Position numbers and translations under genes: made by a program. A stretch of DNA of 64,000 nucleotides from Pseudomonas umsongensis (GTDB lineage Bacteria; Pseudomonadota; Gammaproteobacteria; Pseudomonadales; Pseudomonadaceae). Under the pieces are notes generated by a model, which worked only from the letters and a program-made list of their open reading frames with translations, had not been told where the DNA came from and ran no database searches. The stretch spans positions 1,798,001 through 1,862,000 of the forward strand of contig NZ_NIWU01000001.1 in the NCBI RefSeq assembly GCF_002236105.1. Direction: 5' to 3'. Shown piece after piece: positions 8,286 through 16,874 of this stretch (within the stretch, counting starts at the first letter, position 1; every line of letters starts with the position of its first letter).

Positions 8286-8660
8286 ATGCTCTACCGAATC
8301 GCTGCCGATGGGCTGATGTTGTTTCACCTGGCATTCATTGTGTTCGTGGTGTTCGGCGGGCTGCTGGTTCTCAAATGGCAGCACCTGATCCTGTGGCACC
8401 TGCCCGCCGCAGTCTGGGGCGTGGCAGTGGAGGTGTTCCACTTGCCTTGCCCACTGACGCACTGGGAAAACCTGATGCGCCAGGCAGCCGGACAAGGTGG
8501 TTACGGCGGTGGTTTCATCGAACATTACGTGTGGCCGATCATTTACCCGGCGGGGCTGACACCGGCCATCCAGCTGGGATTGGGCAGCCTGGTACTGGTG
8601 CTGAACGCTGCGGTCTATCTTCGATTGATCAGGCTCAGGAAACGGCGGCGGCAATTGTAA
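8286..8660 (+). CDS. DUF2784 family membrane protein
   Basis: A 124-residue inner-membrane protein with about three hydrophobic segments (8-30, 38-55 and 90-112). The DUF2784-like features are the N-terminal ADGLMLFHLAFIVFVVFGG and the central EVFHLPCPLTHWEN. A G-rich tract lies just before the ATG. Function is unknown. It lies between the DapA-like gene and a LysR gene, all on the same strand. Confidence 0.8.
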   Translation: MLYRIAADGLMLFHLAFIVFVVFGGLLVLKWQHLILWHLPAAVWGVAVEVFHLPCPLTHWENLMRQAAGQGGYGGGFIEHYVWPIIYPAGLTPAIQLGLGSLVLVLNAAVYLRLIRLRKRRRQL

Positions 8661-8684
8661 CCGTCACACACGAGGGTTCGGCCA

Positions 8685-9602
8685 ATGCTGTCGACTGAAG
8701 ACCTGGCGCTGCTGCAAGCGATTCGCGAGACCGGCAGCCTGTCGCGGGCCGCGGCCTATCTCGGCAAGGCGCCTTCTACGGTGTCCTATGCCGCGCGGCA
8801 ACTGGAAGAACGCTTCGATGCCCTGCTGTTCGATCGCCGGCGCTATCGCCTGCAACTCACCCCGGCTGGAGAATTGCTGGTCAATGAAGCGGCGCGACTG
8901 ATGCAAGACGTCTCGCGCCTGACCCAACGGGTGCAGCAAGTGGCCAATGGTTGGGAAAGTCGTTTGTGGATCGTCACCGATGAACTGCTGGAATTCGAAA
9001 CCCTGCTCCCGGTGATCCACGAGTTCGATGCGCTGGGCTCTGGCGTACCGCTGCGCATCACCCAGGAAGTGCTGCGGGGTGTCTGGGAGGCCCTGCGTGA
9101 AGGCCGCGCGGACCTGGTCATCGGCGCCACCAACGAGCCACCGGCCATCGCGTCATTGCGCTGGATGCAACTGGGGGAAATGCAGTGGGTGTTCGCCGTC
9201 TCGCCCAGGCACCCGTTGGCCAAGGCCCGCGAACCGATCACCCGCGCCATGGTGGCGCAGCACCGGGCGATTGTCGTGGCGGATTCGTCCCGGGCCAGCG
9301 AAGGCAGTACCTACGGGGTCTCCGGTGGCCAATCGGTGCTGGCGGTGCCGACCATGCGCGCGAAAATCCTCGCCCAATGCGACGGCCTCGGCGTGGGCTG
9401 GCTGCCCAGGCATCGCGTCACCTCGTTACTGGACAATGGCTCGCTGGTGGAAAAACAGATGGCCGATCCCCGCGAGCCGAACATTCTGTATGCCGGCTGG
9501 CGCGGCGATCACGACGGGCGGGCGTTGGGCTGGTGGCTGGAAAAGCTCAAGCAACCGCACCTTCGCACCCGGCTGGTACAAGGCAGCGACCGGTTTGCCT
9601 GA
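8685..9602 (+). CDS. LysR family transcriptional regulator
   Basis: A 305-residue regulator with an N-terminal winged helix-turn-helix (LSTEDLALLQAIRETGSLSR, residues 2-21, then YAARQLEERF) and a C-terminal effector-binding domain. The start lies 24 bases after the DUF2784 stop, so it may be co-transcribed, with its target unclear. The pattern of residues around WRGDHDGRALGWW recalls the YhaJ branch of LysR proteins, known to me mainly by sequence. It is convergent with the diguanylate cyclase gene. Confidence 0.88.
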   Translation: MLSTEDLALLQAIRETGSLSRAAAYLGKAPSTVSYAARQLEERFDALLFDRRRYRLQLTPAGELLVNEAARLMQDVSRLTQRVQQVANGWESRLWIVTDELLEFETLLPVIHEFDALGSGVPLRITQEVLRGVWEALREGRADLVIGATNEPPAIASLRWMQLGEMQWVFAVSPRHPLAKAREPITRAMVAQHRAIVVADSSRASEGSTYGVSGGQSVLAVPTMRAKILAQCDGLGVGWLPRHRVTSLLDNGSLVEKQMADPREPNILYAGWRGDHDGRALGWWLEKLKQPHLRTRLVQGSDRFA

Positions 9603-9605
9603 GCC

Positions 9606-11159
9606 TCAGTTGGCAATCACGCTCATGTTGCGCCCGCTGGCCTTGGCCACGTACAGCGCCTTGTCGGCCGCCCCGATCAACTCACTGGTCTGGGCCTCGG
9701 ATGCCGGATCATAACCGCAGACACCCACGCTGACCGTCACCTTGCCATCAGGGCTTTCACTGTGCGGCAAGCCGGCGGACTGGACCGCGTGGCGGATTTT
9801 TTCCGCCAGCAAAAATGCTCCGACGTAGTCAGTTCCCGGAAGCACCACGGCAAACTCCTCACCACCAAAGCGCGCAGCCAGATCGCCGGGGCGCCTGATG
9901 TGCTCGGTAATCAGCACAGCGATCTTGCGCAGGCACTCATCACCGGCCAGGTGGCCGTAGCGATCGTTAAATGGCTTGAAGTGATCGACATCGATCATCA
10001 ACAGGGCCAACCCCGTCATGTTGTGCCGGGCGCGGCCCATTTCCGCCTGGATGAACAGATCGAACTGACGCCGGTTGGCCAGGCCCGTGAGCGCGTCTTC
10101 CAGCGCCAGCAACTCAAGGTTGCGATTGAGTTCGAGCAGCCGTTCCTGAGTGCCGAGCAACTCGCCCTGGATGCGGTCCTGCTTCTTCATCAACTTGATC
10201 AGGCGATAGCCGAGCCCTCCCAGCACCCCGAGCAACAGCGCAACGATGCCCGCACTGAGCAAGGACTGCTGGCGCCAGCTCGCCAGTACTTCGTCCTTGT
10301 TGAGCGCGGCAAAGACGATCAGCGGATAACCCTCGACCCGGCGATAGCCCACCACCCGCTCCACGCCATCCAGGATGGACCGGACGGTAGCCGTCCCCGA
10401 GCTGCCCTGTGGCAGCAGCCGGGTGAACAATGGGCTCTTGGCCAGGCTGGTGCCGATGTCCGCCTCGTGAAACGGCCGGCGCACGATAATGCTGGCATCG
10501 TCGGCGATCAGGTTGATCACACCGTTGCGGCCCATATCGATGCCATCGTAAAGCTGCAGGAAATGGCTGAGGTAAATGGTGGCCAGCGCCACGCCCGCGA
10601 AACGGCCATCCGGGTGATTGATCCGGCGCGACACCGTCATGATCCATTCGCCGCTGGAGCGGCTCCTGATCGAAGGGCCGATGTGCGGTCCGCGGTCAGG
10701 ATGATCGCGGTGATAGATGAAGTACTCGCGGTCGGAATTGTTGGCAACCCCCACCTCGGCACCGTTGGAGTTGGCGATCCATTTGCCGGTTTCGTCATAG
10801 ACGAACAGTCCATGCACCTGGCTCAACTCACGGCGCTGGGCGCCGAGCAAGCGTTGCAGGCGATCGAGCCGACCCGCGTCGATGCCGTCGTTCTCCAGGC
10901 GATCGACCAGGGTGAACAGCAGCGTGTCGGCTTGCTTGATCGCCGCCTGGGCCTGCGAGGCCAGGGTCTGCGCAAGGTTGGACATCGCCACTTCCTTGTC
11001 ATGCAGATGGTACTGGCGCGAGCTCCAGGATTCCCAAATCACGATCACCGCCATCGACAGGCAGACGGCAATCAAAAAGGTGACGGCAGAGCGAGTCTTG
11101 AGCCGGGGGACACCCTGCCGGTTTTGTTCCACAGGATCGTGAATGGACGGCTGCCCCAT
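9606..11159 (-). CDS. Membrane Cache-domain diguanylate cyclase (GGDEF)
   Basis: Makes the second messenger cyclic di-GMP. The 517-residue protein has a first membrane helix at about 24-42, a periplasmic double-Cache sensor to about 290, a second helix near 300-320 and a GGDEF domain at the C-terminus. The active site is intact as GGEEF (residues 432-436), and an RPGD inhibitory I-site lies five residues before the RF of that motif, so product inhibition is expected. AAGGAG lies 7 nt before the chosen ATG. An upstream ATG at 11204 lacks one. No EAL domain is present. Confidence 0.9.
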   Translation of the reverse strand: MGQPSIHDPVEQNRQGVPRLKTRSAVTFLIAVCLSMAVIVIWESWSSRQYHLHDKEVAMSNLAQTLASQAQAAIKQADTLLFTLVDRLENDGIDAGRLDRLQRLLGAQRRELSQVHGLFVYDETGKWIANSNGAEVGVANNSDREYFIYHRDHPDRGPHIGPSIRSRSSGEWIMTVSRRINHPDGRFAGVALATIYLSHFLQLYDGIDMGRNGVINLIADDASIIVRRPFHEADIGTSLAKSPLFTRLLPQGSSGTATVRSILDGVERVVGYRRVEGYPLIVFAALNKDEVLASWRQQSLLSAGIVALLLGVLGGLGYRLIKLMKKQDRIQGELLGTQERLLELNRNLELLALEDALTGLANRRQFDLFIQAEMGRARHNMTGLALLMIDVDHFKPFNDRYGHLAGDECLRKIAVLITEHIRRPGDLAARFGGEEFAVVLPGTDYVGAFLLAEKIRHAVQSAGLPHSESPDGKVTVSVGVCGYDPASEAQTSELIGAADKALYVAKASGRNMSVIAN

Positions 11160-11208
11160 GACGTTCGCTCCTTGAATCGAATGAAAAGGCCCTTGCTGCT
11201 CCATGGGC

Positions 11209-11736
11209 CTATCGCGGTGTACGCTTTAGCGCGTCAAGCCAGGCCGGGTCCAGGCGCGTCTGCCGGATATCGATGCCCAGCGCTTGCATCCGCGCCTGAT
11301 GTTGCTCCATTTCCCGGTGTAGTTGCGCATCATCGCTGGAGTTACCGTCCAGTTGGTGCATCTGGCTCAATCCCAGGTGATAGAAGCGCAAAAGCTTCAT
11401 GGCGTCCGGATCCCCCGCTTCCACGGCCGCCTTGAGGTGGTGCATAACGTTGGTGATGCTCATCAGGCTGCGCTTGAGTTGCCAGCTGTAGACCGCCGGC
11501 GCCATCCATTGCTGGTGCCAGAACAGCTTGCGCATCAACGCGGCCATGACCAATACCGCGGCAAACACTCCGCCGATATTGAAGCGTAGATTGTCCCCTC
11601 CCGGCTCGCCGAACAACGTCACCGCCGCGGTGGACAGGGCCATCGCCAGCGCGAGAAAGATCAGCGCGATCATCAGCGTGCTGCGCCGCGTCCGTTGCCG
11701 ATAGTCGTCGGCGTTCATCGGCTGGATTTCGAACAT
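11209..11736 (-). CDS. DUF3087 family membrane protein
   Basis: A 175-residue protein with two hydrophobic segments near the N-terminus (about 20-42 and 54-70) and a long helical, Gln- and His-rich cytosolic tail. This matches the Pseudomonas DUF3087 family, function unknown. The ATG at 11736 is the likely start. AAGGA lies 11 nt upstream, a somewhat long spacing. It is followed after 49 bases by the cyclase gene on the same strand. Confidence 0.75.
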   Translation of the reverse strand: MFEIQPMNADDYRQRTRRSTLMIALIFLALAMALSTAAVTLFGEPGGDNLRFNIGGVFAAVLVMAALMRKLFWHQQWMAPAVYSWQLKRSLMSITNVMHHLKAAVEAGDPDAMKLLRFYHLGLSQMHQLDGNSSDDAQLHREMEQHQARMQALGIDIRQTRLDPAWLDALKRTPR

Positions 11737-11972
11737 GACGTCGGGATTCCTTGGCTTCAATGGCAAAAAAAGGGTCGCAGGGCAAAAAGACCGCGGGCCA
11801 TTATCGCCTCTGCGACGGATTTAGCTATGCTGGGGCTCCTTTTCATCTATACATCATCAAAAGGAGGACATGGCGAGACCGCGCAGTTCGTGCCATCTTC
11901 TTTCATGGATACTCTCTATTCGGATGCCATTCGTTGTTTGCGCGTGAATGACATCGTTTTAAGGATCATTGA

Positions 11973-13346
11973 ATGACCCAACGACAAGTAATCAATGCTT
12001 CGGTCAGCCCGAAAGGCAGCCTGGAAACACTCTCCCAACGGGAAGTCCAGCAACTGAGCGAAGCTGGATCCGGCAGCACCTACGACATCTTCCGCCAGTG
12101 CGCCCTGGCCATCCTCAACACCGGCGCCCACGTCGATAACGCCAAGACCATCCTCGAAGCCTACAAGGACTTCGAAATCCGCATCCACCAGCAAGACCGT
12201 GGCGTACGCCTGGAACTGCTGAACGCCCCGGCCGACGCCTTCGTCGACGGCGAAATGATTGCCAGCACCCGTGAAATGCTGTTCAGCGCCCTGCGCGACA
12301 TCGTCTACACCGAAAACGAACTCGACAGCCAACGCATCGACCTGAGCACCTCCCAGGGTATCAGCGACTATGTCTTCCACTTGCTGCGCAACGCCCGCAC
12401 GCTACGCCCCGGCGTCGAGCCCAAGATCGTGGTCTGCTGGGGCGGTCACTCGATCAATACCGAAGAATACAAATACACCAAGAAAGTCGGCCACGAACTG
12501 GGCCTGCGCAGCCTCGACGTGTGCACCGGTTGCGGCCCCGGCGTGATGAAAGGCCCGATGAAAGGCGCCACCATCGCCCATGCCAAGCAACGCATCCACG
12601 GCGGGCGCTACCTGGGCTTGACCGAGCCGGGAATCATCGCCGCCGAAGCGCCGAACCCGATCGTCAACGAACTGGTGATCCTGCCAGACATCGAGAAACG
12701 CCTGGAAGCCTTCGTCCGCGTCGGCCACGGCATCATCATCTTCCCGGGCGGCGCCGGTACCGCCGAAGAGTTCCTGTACCTGCTGGGCATTTTGATGCAC
12801 CCGGACAACGCAGGCCTGCCCTTCCCGGTCGTCCTCACGGGCCCGAAACATGCGGCGCCCTACCTGGAACAGCTTGACGCGTTCGTCGGCGCCACCCTGG
12901 GCGCAGATGCCAAGAAGCACTACGAGATCATCATCGACGACCCGGCAGAAGTCGCCCGACAGATGACCCAGGGCCTCAAGGCGGTGAAGCAGTTCCGTCG
13001 CGAACGCAATGACGCGTTCCATTTCAACTGGCTGCTGAAGATCGACGAAGGCTTCCAGCGCCCGTTCGACCCGACTCACGAAAACATGGCCAACCTCAAG
13101 CTCAGCCGTGACCTGCCACCCCACGAACTGGCCGCCAACCTGCGCCGTGCGTTCTCCGGCATCGTCGCCGGCAACGTCAAGGACAAGGGCATCCGCCTGA
13201 TCGAAAAACACGGGCCATACCAGATCCGTGGCGATGCGGCCGTCATGCAGCCGCTGGATCAACTGCTCAAGGCCTTCGTCGCCCAGCACCGGATGAAGCT
13301 GCCGGGTGGTGCGGCTTATGTGCCGTGTTATCGAGTGGTTGCGTAA
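11973..13346 (+). CDS. ppnN: Pyrimidine/purine nucleotide 5'-monophosphate nucleosidase PpnN
   Basis: Cleaves nucleoside monophosphates to base and ribose 5-phosphate. In E. coli the enzyme is stimulated by (p)ppGpp. The 457-residue length fits the YgdH/PpnN family. The central LOG-like Rossmann domain carries TGCGPGVMKGPMKGA and the catalytic PGGAGTAEE signature, flanked by the family-specific N-terminal and C-terminal (DUF3412) parts. Cytosolic and monocistronic, with a hairpin terminator 28 bases after the stop. Confidence 0.92.
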   Translation: MTQRQVINASVSPKGSLETLSQREVQQLSEAGSGSTYDIFRQCALAILNTGAHVDNAKTILEAYKDFEIRIHQQDRGVRLELLNAPADAFVDGEMIASTREMLFSALRDIVYTENELDSQRIDLSTSQGISDYVFHLLRNARTLRPGVEPKIVVCWGGHSINTEEYKYTKKVGHELGLRSLDVCTGCGPGVMKGPMKGATIAHAKQRIHGGRYLGLTEPGIIAAEAPNPIVNELVILPDIEKRLEAFVRVGHGIIIFPGGAGTAEEFLYLLGILMHPDNAGLPFPVVLTGPKHAAPYLEQLDAFVGATLGADAKKHYEIIIDDPAEVARQMTQGLKAVKQFRRERNDAFHFNWLLKIDEGFQRPFDPTHENMANLKLSRDLPPHELAANLRRAFSGIVAGNVKDKGIRLIEKHGPYQIRGDAAVMQPLDQLLKAFVAQHRMKLPGGAAYVPCYRVVA

Positions 13347-13373
13347 GCAAGTTAATGTAAATTGTTAAGTGCG

Positions 13374-13395
13374 AGCCGAAGCTGATGCTTCGGCT
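13374..13395 (+). terminator. Probable terminator of ppnN
   Basis: AGCCGAAGC, a TGAT loop and GCTTCGGCT form a perfect 9-bp stem 28 bases after the ppnN stop. The following tract (TGCTGCTTTC) is only weakly T-rich, so efficiency is uncertain. Confidence 0.6.
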
Positions 13396-13423
13396 TGCTG
13401 CTTTCAGGGAGAGGTAAATCCAC

Positions 13424-13512
13424 ATGCGCCAACGCAACGCCGCCAGACTGCTGGTCACCTGAACGCGAGCAACTGACGCGCGATGGCTGGACGGCCGAAG
13501 AAGTACAGGTGA
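13424..13512 (+). pseudogene. Possible NUDIX hydrolase gene remnant
   Basis: An ATG with AGGGAGAGG upstream reads MRQRNAARLLVT and stops. A second frame continues PEREQLTRDGWTAEEVQVM. These resemble the beginning and a late segment of a NUDIX hydrolase, as if most of the gene had been lost and the rest overrun by the long repeat that starts at 13519. The resemblance is from memory and the fragment is short, so this is tentative. Confidence 0.3.
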
Positions 13513-13518
13513 TGACTG

Positions 13519-14122
13519 AACGCCCAGCGCGGCTAAACCGGCGTCCTGCCGGTTTACCCACTGCGCAATGCCTGCGTTCGGCCATCGTGGTTAACGGGGC
13601 ACCCAGATCAAAAACAAAAGCGAGGCGGCCTGATAGCCGACCTGACTTTTGCAGATACCCCCAATCTCCTGTGGGAGCGGGCTTGCTCGCGAAGAACGTC
13701 AACGATAACGCGCCCTGTCTGGATGATTGCGTTGTCTGGACGTCCTTCGCGAGCAAGCCCGCTCCCACAATGGGATTGCGGACAGTCCTGCAATCAGGTC
13801 GGCTGTCAGGCCGCCTCGCTTTGCTTTTGCTCTGCTTTGGCTTTTGATTTTCTTGCCCCATCGAGAGGCCGAGTGGAGGTTCTGCGTAGTGGGCAACCCG
13901 GCATGGATGCCGGGTTAGCCGCGCACGACCATGGATGGTCGATCGCGGCGGGCCCACGGAGCAGGACCGGAGCGAGGGCATGCCGAGCATTAGCGAGGCA
14001 CCGAACGCCAGGGGCAGGAGCGTTTGGTTACTTTGCGCCGGGCGGCGTTCCGCTCTTCAAAGTGACTCGCTGTAAGAGCGAAACCATAGGTGGCCGTTAC
14101 CGCTGGAATGGATATGTACACC
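13519..14122. repeat. Truncated composite palindrome (second copy)
   Basis: Left arm 13519-13650 (lacking its outer portion), REP doublet 13668-13769 and a full inverted right arm 13785-14122 repeat the unit at 4947-5700. The central REP insert runs in the opposite orientation. No gene is supported in 13513-14294 apart from this repeat. Confidence 0.75.
13668..13769. repeat. REP doublet in the second composite palindrome
   Basis: Arms CCTGTGGGAGCGGGCTTGCT and the complementary AGCAAGCCCGCTCCCACA enclose the same central sequence as 5268-5372 in reverse orientation. Confidence 0.8.
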
Positions 14123-14182
14123 TGAAAGAGAATTGGTTGACTGTAAGGGCACCTTCGCCGGCAAGCCTGACTCCTACAGTAA

Positions 14183-14210
14183 ATCAGTAGATCAGTAGAT
14201 CAGTAGATCG
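14183..14210. repeat. Short tandem repeat (8-base unit)
   Basis: ATCAGTAG is repeated three times in tandem with a partial fourth unit, between the composite repeat and the response regulator gene. It may vary in copy number. No function is evident. Confidence 0.7.
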
Positions 14211-14294
14211 GGTACATCCGAGAGCTATGAGGCCGCCTTCGCTGGCAACCCAACGCCTACAAAATGTATCGTTGCAAAAAAAGAGGATCGACCG

Positions 14295-15035
14295 ATGGAC
14301 CACGTCAACCACATCCTGATCGTCGACGACGATCGCGAAATCCGCGAACTCGTCGGCAACTACTTGAAGAAAAACGGCCTGCGCACCACCGTGGTCCCCG
14401 ATGGCCGGCACATGCGCAGCTTCCTCGAAGCCAACCAGGTCGACCTGATCGTGCTCGACATCATGTTGCCCGGCGACGACGGCCTGGTGCTGTGCCGCGA
14501 ACTTCGCGCGGGTAAGCACAAAGCCACGCCGATCCTGATGCTCACCGCTCGCAACGATGAAACCGACCGTATCCTCGGCCTGGAAATGGGCGCTGACGAC
14601 TACCTGACCAAACCCTTCTCCGCCCGCGAACTGCTGGCGCGGATCAACGCCGTATTGCGCCGTACCCGCATGCTGCCACCCAATCTGCTGATCAGCGAAA
14701 GCGGTCGGATGCTCGGTTTTGGCCGCTGGCGCCTGGACACCACCGCCCGTCATTTGCTCGACGAAGACGGCACCCTGGTGGCCCTCAGTGGCGCCGAATA
14801 CCGCCTGCTGCGGGTGTTCCTCGATCACCCGCAACGGGTTCTGAGTCGCGACCAATTGCTCAACCTGACCCAAGGCCGCGACGCCGATCTGTTCGACCGT
14901 TCGATTGATTTGCTGGTCAGCCGCCTGCGCCAACGACTCAAGGACGACTCACGGGAATCGACCTACATCAAGACCGTGCGCAGCGAGGGGTACGTGTTCT
15001 CCTACCCGGTGGAAATGCTCGATGCACAGGCCTGA
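14295..15035 (+). CDS. OmpR/PhoB-type response regulator, orphan
   Basis: A 246-residue regulator. The receiver domain (residues 6-120) has the acidic pair Asp11/Asp12, phospho-acceptor Asp55 in VLDIMLPGDDG, Thr84 and Lys106 in YLTKPF. The winged-helix DNA-binding domain (about 145-240) ends with the usual IKTVRSEGYVF. No histidine kinase lies next to it, so its partner is elsewhere. A hairpin with a T run follows the stop, so it is transcribed alone. Confidence 0.9.
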   Translation: MDHVNHILIVDDDREIRELVGNYLKKNGLRTTVVPDGRHMRSFLEANQVDLIVLDIMLPGDDGLVLCRELRAGKHKATPILMLTARNDETDRILGLEMGADDYLTKPFSARELLARINAVLRRTRMLPPNLLISESGRMLGFGRWRLDTTARHLLDEDGTLVALSGAEYRLLRVFLDHPQRVLSRDQLLNLTQGRDADLFDRSIDLLVSRLRQRLKDDSRESTYIKTVRSEGYVFSYPVEMLDAQA

Positions 15036-15042
15036 ATAGATC

Positions 15043-15080
15043 AACACCCTCGATAACGACTATGCGCAAGGGTGTTTTTT
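15043..15080 (+). terminator. Rho-independent terminator after the response regulator
   Basis: AACACCCT and AGGGTGTT form an 8-bp stem with an 18-base loop, followed by TTTT, starting 8 bases after the stop codon. Confidence 0.7.
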
Positions 15081-15139
15081 CATCGCGACGCTCCAGCACT
15101 ACAGTGGCCACATCTTCTCCCACGCTCTGGAGCAACATC

Positions 15140-15352
15140 ATGAAAAGCCTCATCGGTCTCGGCTTCGCCCTTTCGGTGCTTGGTGCCACTAGCGCCATTG
15201 CCGCCCCCCACGCCACTACCCCGCTGGTTGCAGCGGCGAAAGTCAGCCAGCCGGCAACACTCAACGTGAACACCGTCAGCGCTGACCAGAAAGACAAACT
15301 CTACGTCGCAGAAAACCGCCCTGAGTTCGGCTCCAAGTATCAGCGCTATTGA
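15140..15352 (+). CDS. Small exported hypothetical protein
   Basis: A 70-residue protein with a clear signal peptide (MKSLIGLGFALSVLGATSAI, cleavage probably after AIA-A) and a short mature part of about 48 residues ending FGSKYQRY. GGAG lies 8 nt before the ATG. An in-frame ATG at 15062 falls inside the preceding terminator and is rejected. Function is unknown. It sits between two terminators, so it is its own transcription unit. Confidence 0.65.
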   Translation: MKSLIGLGFALSVLGATSAIAAPHATTPLVAAAKVSQPATLNVNTVSADQKDKLYVAENRPEFGSKYQRY

Positions 15353-15376
15353 TCAACAGCCTTGGGCTGCCTGAAA

Positions 15377-15406
15377 CAACAAACCCCGCCAATGCGGGGT
15401 TTGTTG
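15377..15406. terminator. Bidirectional terminator
   Basis: CAACAAACCCCGC and GCGGGGTTTGTTG form a perfect 13-bp stem with a CAAT loop between two convergent genes. T- and A-rich stretches within the outer stem suit termination in both directions. Confidence 0.8.
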
Positions 15407-15429
15407 CATCTACACAGCTCCTACAGGGT

Positions 15430-16860
15430 TTATGGTGTTGCCAATCGCGCGGCCAGTGCCTTGGCCTGGCTTGCGACATCTGTGACCGCAGTGCTTTCCC
15501 ACCACATCCCGCGCAACGGTGGGCCCATGGCAAACAGGCGGCTCGCAGCCTGACCATCGGCATCCAGTACCGCACCGTCGACCTCGGCCGCAATGCCCAG
15601 CGCCAGGTGTCCCGGGCGAATCAGCCCGCGCGCCAGCAATTGCCGGGGCAATGGTCGCGCCACCCGTCGCCAGTCATATTCGATGCCGCTGGAGTTGATC
15701 AATGCCGCGCCACTGACGACAACGGTTTGCGTTTCACCTCGGCGGCGAATTCGAATACTCACCTCATTGCCCGAAGAAGGCTCCAGCCCTTTGAACGAGG
15801 CTGCCTGAATCTGCAACCGCCCTTCCTTGTGCAGGCGCTCCACCAGTTCGGCGCTCAACGGTGGCGAGCGGTGATGATGGCTTTCCCACCACGGCCGTAC
15901 ATGGCGCACGAATTGCCGACGCTGCAGGTCAGTGGCCTGACTCCACAGACGGCCGATGTGCGCCCGCACCGTGTCCAGCGGTGCCTGCCAGTCAATGCCC
16001 CGTGCGATGGCATCGCGGCAATGCCGGCGTAATTCACGCACCAGCTGTCGTGGCGTGCGAATGCTCTGATCCTCGGCCAGGAAATCCACCCAGGCCGGTG
16101 GTTGGCGCCGCACATGGGGCAACAGGCCGTGTCGGGAAAACACGTTGATCGGCCCGCGATGCCCAGCCTGTTCCAGCGACACCACGGCATCGACCATGGT
16201 CAGCCCCGAGCCGATGATCAGCACCGTCGACTGCGGATCGAGCTGGCGCATCGCAGCAACATCCCACGGGTCAAGCGCTGCCGCGTTCAAGCCGCTGGAC
16301 TGCGTCTGCGGCGTGCGCGCGGCCGGGAACATCCCCGTCGCGAGCACGGCAAAGGAACCCTGCAGTCGCTGGCCGTCGCTCAAGCTCAAGCGCACCGACT
16401 GCGCATCGGTTTGCAGATCCACCACCTCGGCGCGCACATGCTCGACCGTCGAGCCGTTCAACGCACCCAGCGCTTGAGCCTCGGCCAAGCGCTGCTGCAC
16501 GTACAGGCCAAAAATCCCCCGTGGCGGGAACAACTCGCTGACCGGTACATGCTGCTCATCCGACTCCGGCCAGCCGCCGGCCGCAATGTAGTCGGTCAAC
16601 CATTGGGTCAGGTCATCGGCGTTGTCCGGATCGACACTCATGCGCGCCGCGTTGCCGTTGAGCGTATGCCCAAGCTCCACGGCGCTGTAGGCCTCGCCGC
16701 GCCCGAGCTCGGCGCGCGGTTCGATCACCAGCACCTGGCGCTTGCCCGGCAGGCGTAACAGTTGCGCCGCCAACATCGCGCCGCTGAGGCCGCCGCCGAT
16801 AATCAGGATGTCCGCGTGACGGATGACGTCGCTCGCCTGTCCGTTTTGGGTTTCACTCAT
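15430..16860 (-). CDS. FAD/NAD(P)-binding protein
   Basis: A 476-residue flavoprotein of the FAD_NAD_binding (Pfam13454-like) type. The N-terminal dinucleotide fold shows IIGGGLSGAMLA at about residues 20-31, and a second nucleotide-binding site appears at VLIIGSGLTMVDA in the middle. It is the last gene of the minus-strand ABC transporter locus, 14 bases after the ATPase gene, so it is probably co-expressed and acts on the imported compound. The exact reaction is unknown. N-hydroxylating or thiol-redox activity are options. Confidence 0.8.
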   Translation of the reverse strand: MSETQNGQASDVIRHADILIIGGGLSGAMLAAQLLRLPGKRQVLVIEPRAELGRGEAYSAVELGHTLNGNAARMSVDPDNADDLTQWLTDYIAAGGWPESDEQHVPVSELFPPRGIFGLYVQQRLAEAQALGALNGSTVEHVRAEVVDLQTDAQSVRLSLSDGQRLQGSFAVLATGMFPAARTPQTQSSGLNAAALDPWDVAAMRQLDPQSTVLIIGSGLTMVDAVVSLEQAGHRGPINVFSRHGLLPHVRRQPPAWVDFLAEDQSIRTPRQLVRELRRHCRDAIARGIDWQAPLDTVRAHIGRLWSQATDLQRRQFVRHVRPWWESHHHRSPPLSAELVERLHKEGRLQIQAASFKGLEPSSGNEVSIRIRRRGETQTVVVSGAALINSSGIEYDWRRVARPLPRQLLARGLIRPGHLALGIAAEVDGAVLDADGQAASRLFAMGPPLRGMWWESTAVTDVASQAKALAARLATP

Positions 16861-16874
16861 GCCGTTCTCACTGC

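Noticed and set aside
9762..11435. A 557-residue plus-strand open frame
   Set aside because: Antisense to the diguanylate cyclase, whose GGEEF and I-site are intact. The plus-strand product has no recognisable motif.
13395..13847. A 150-residue plus-strand frame across the composite repeat
   Set aside because: It translates the repeat itself, and comparable frames appear in every copy of the repeat.
14183..14210. CRISPR-like tandem repeat
   Set aside because: Units are 8 bases without spacers, and no cas genes are near.
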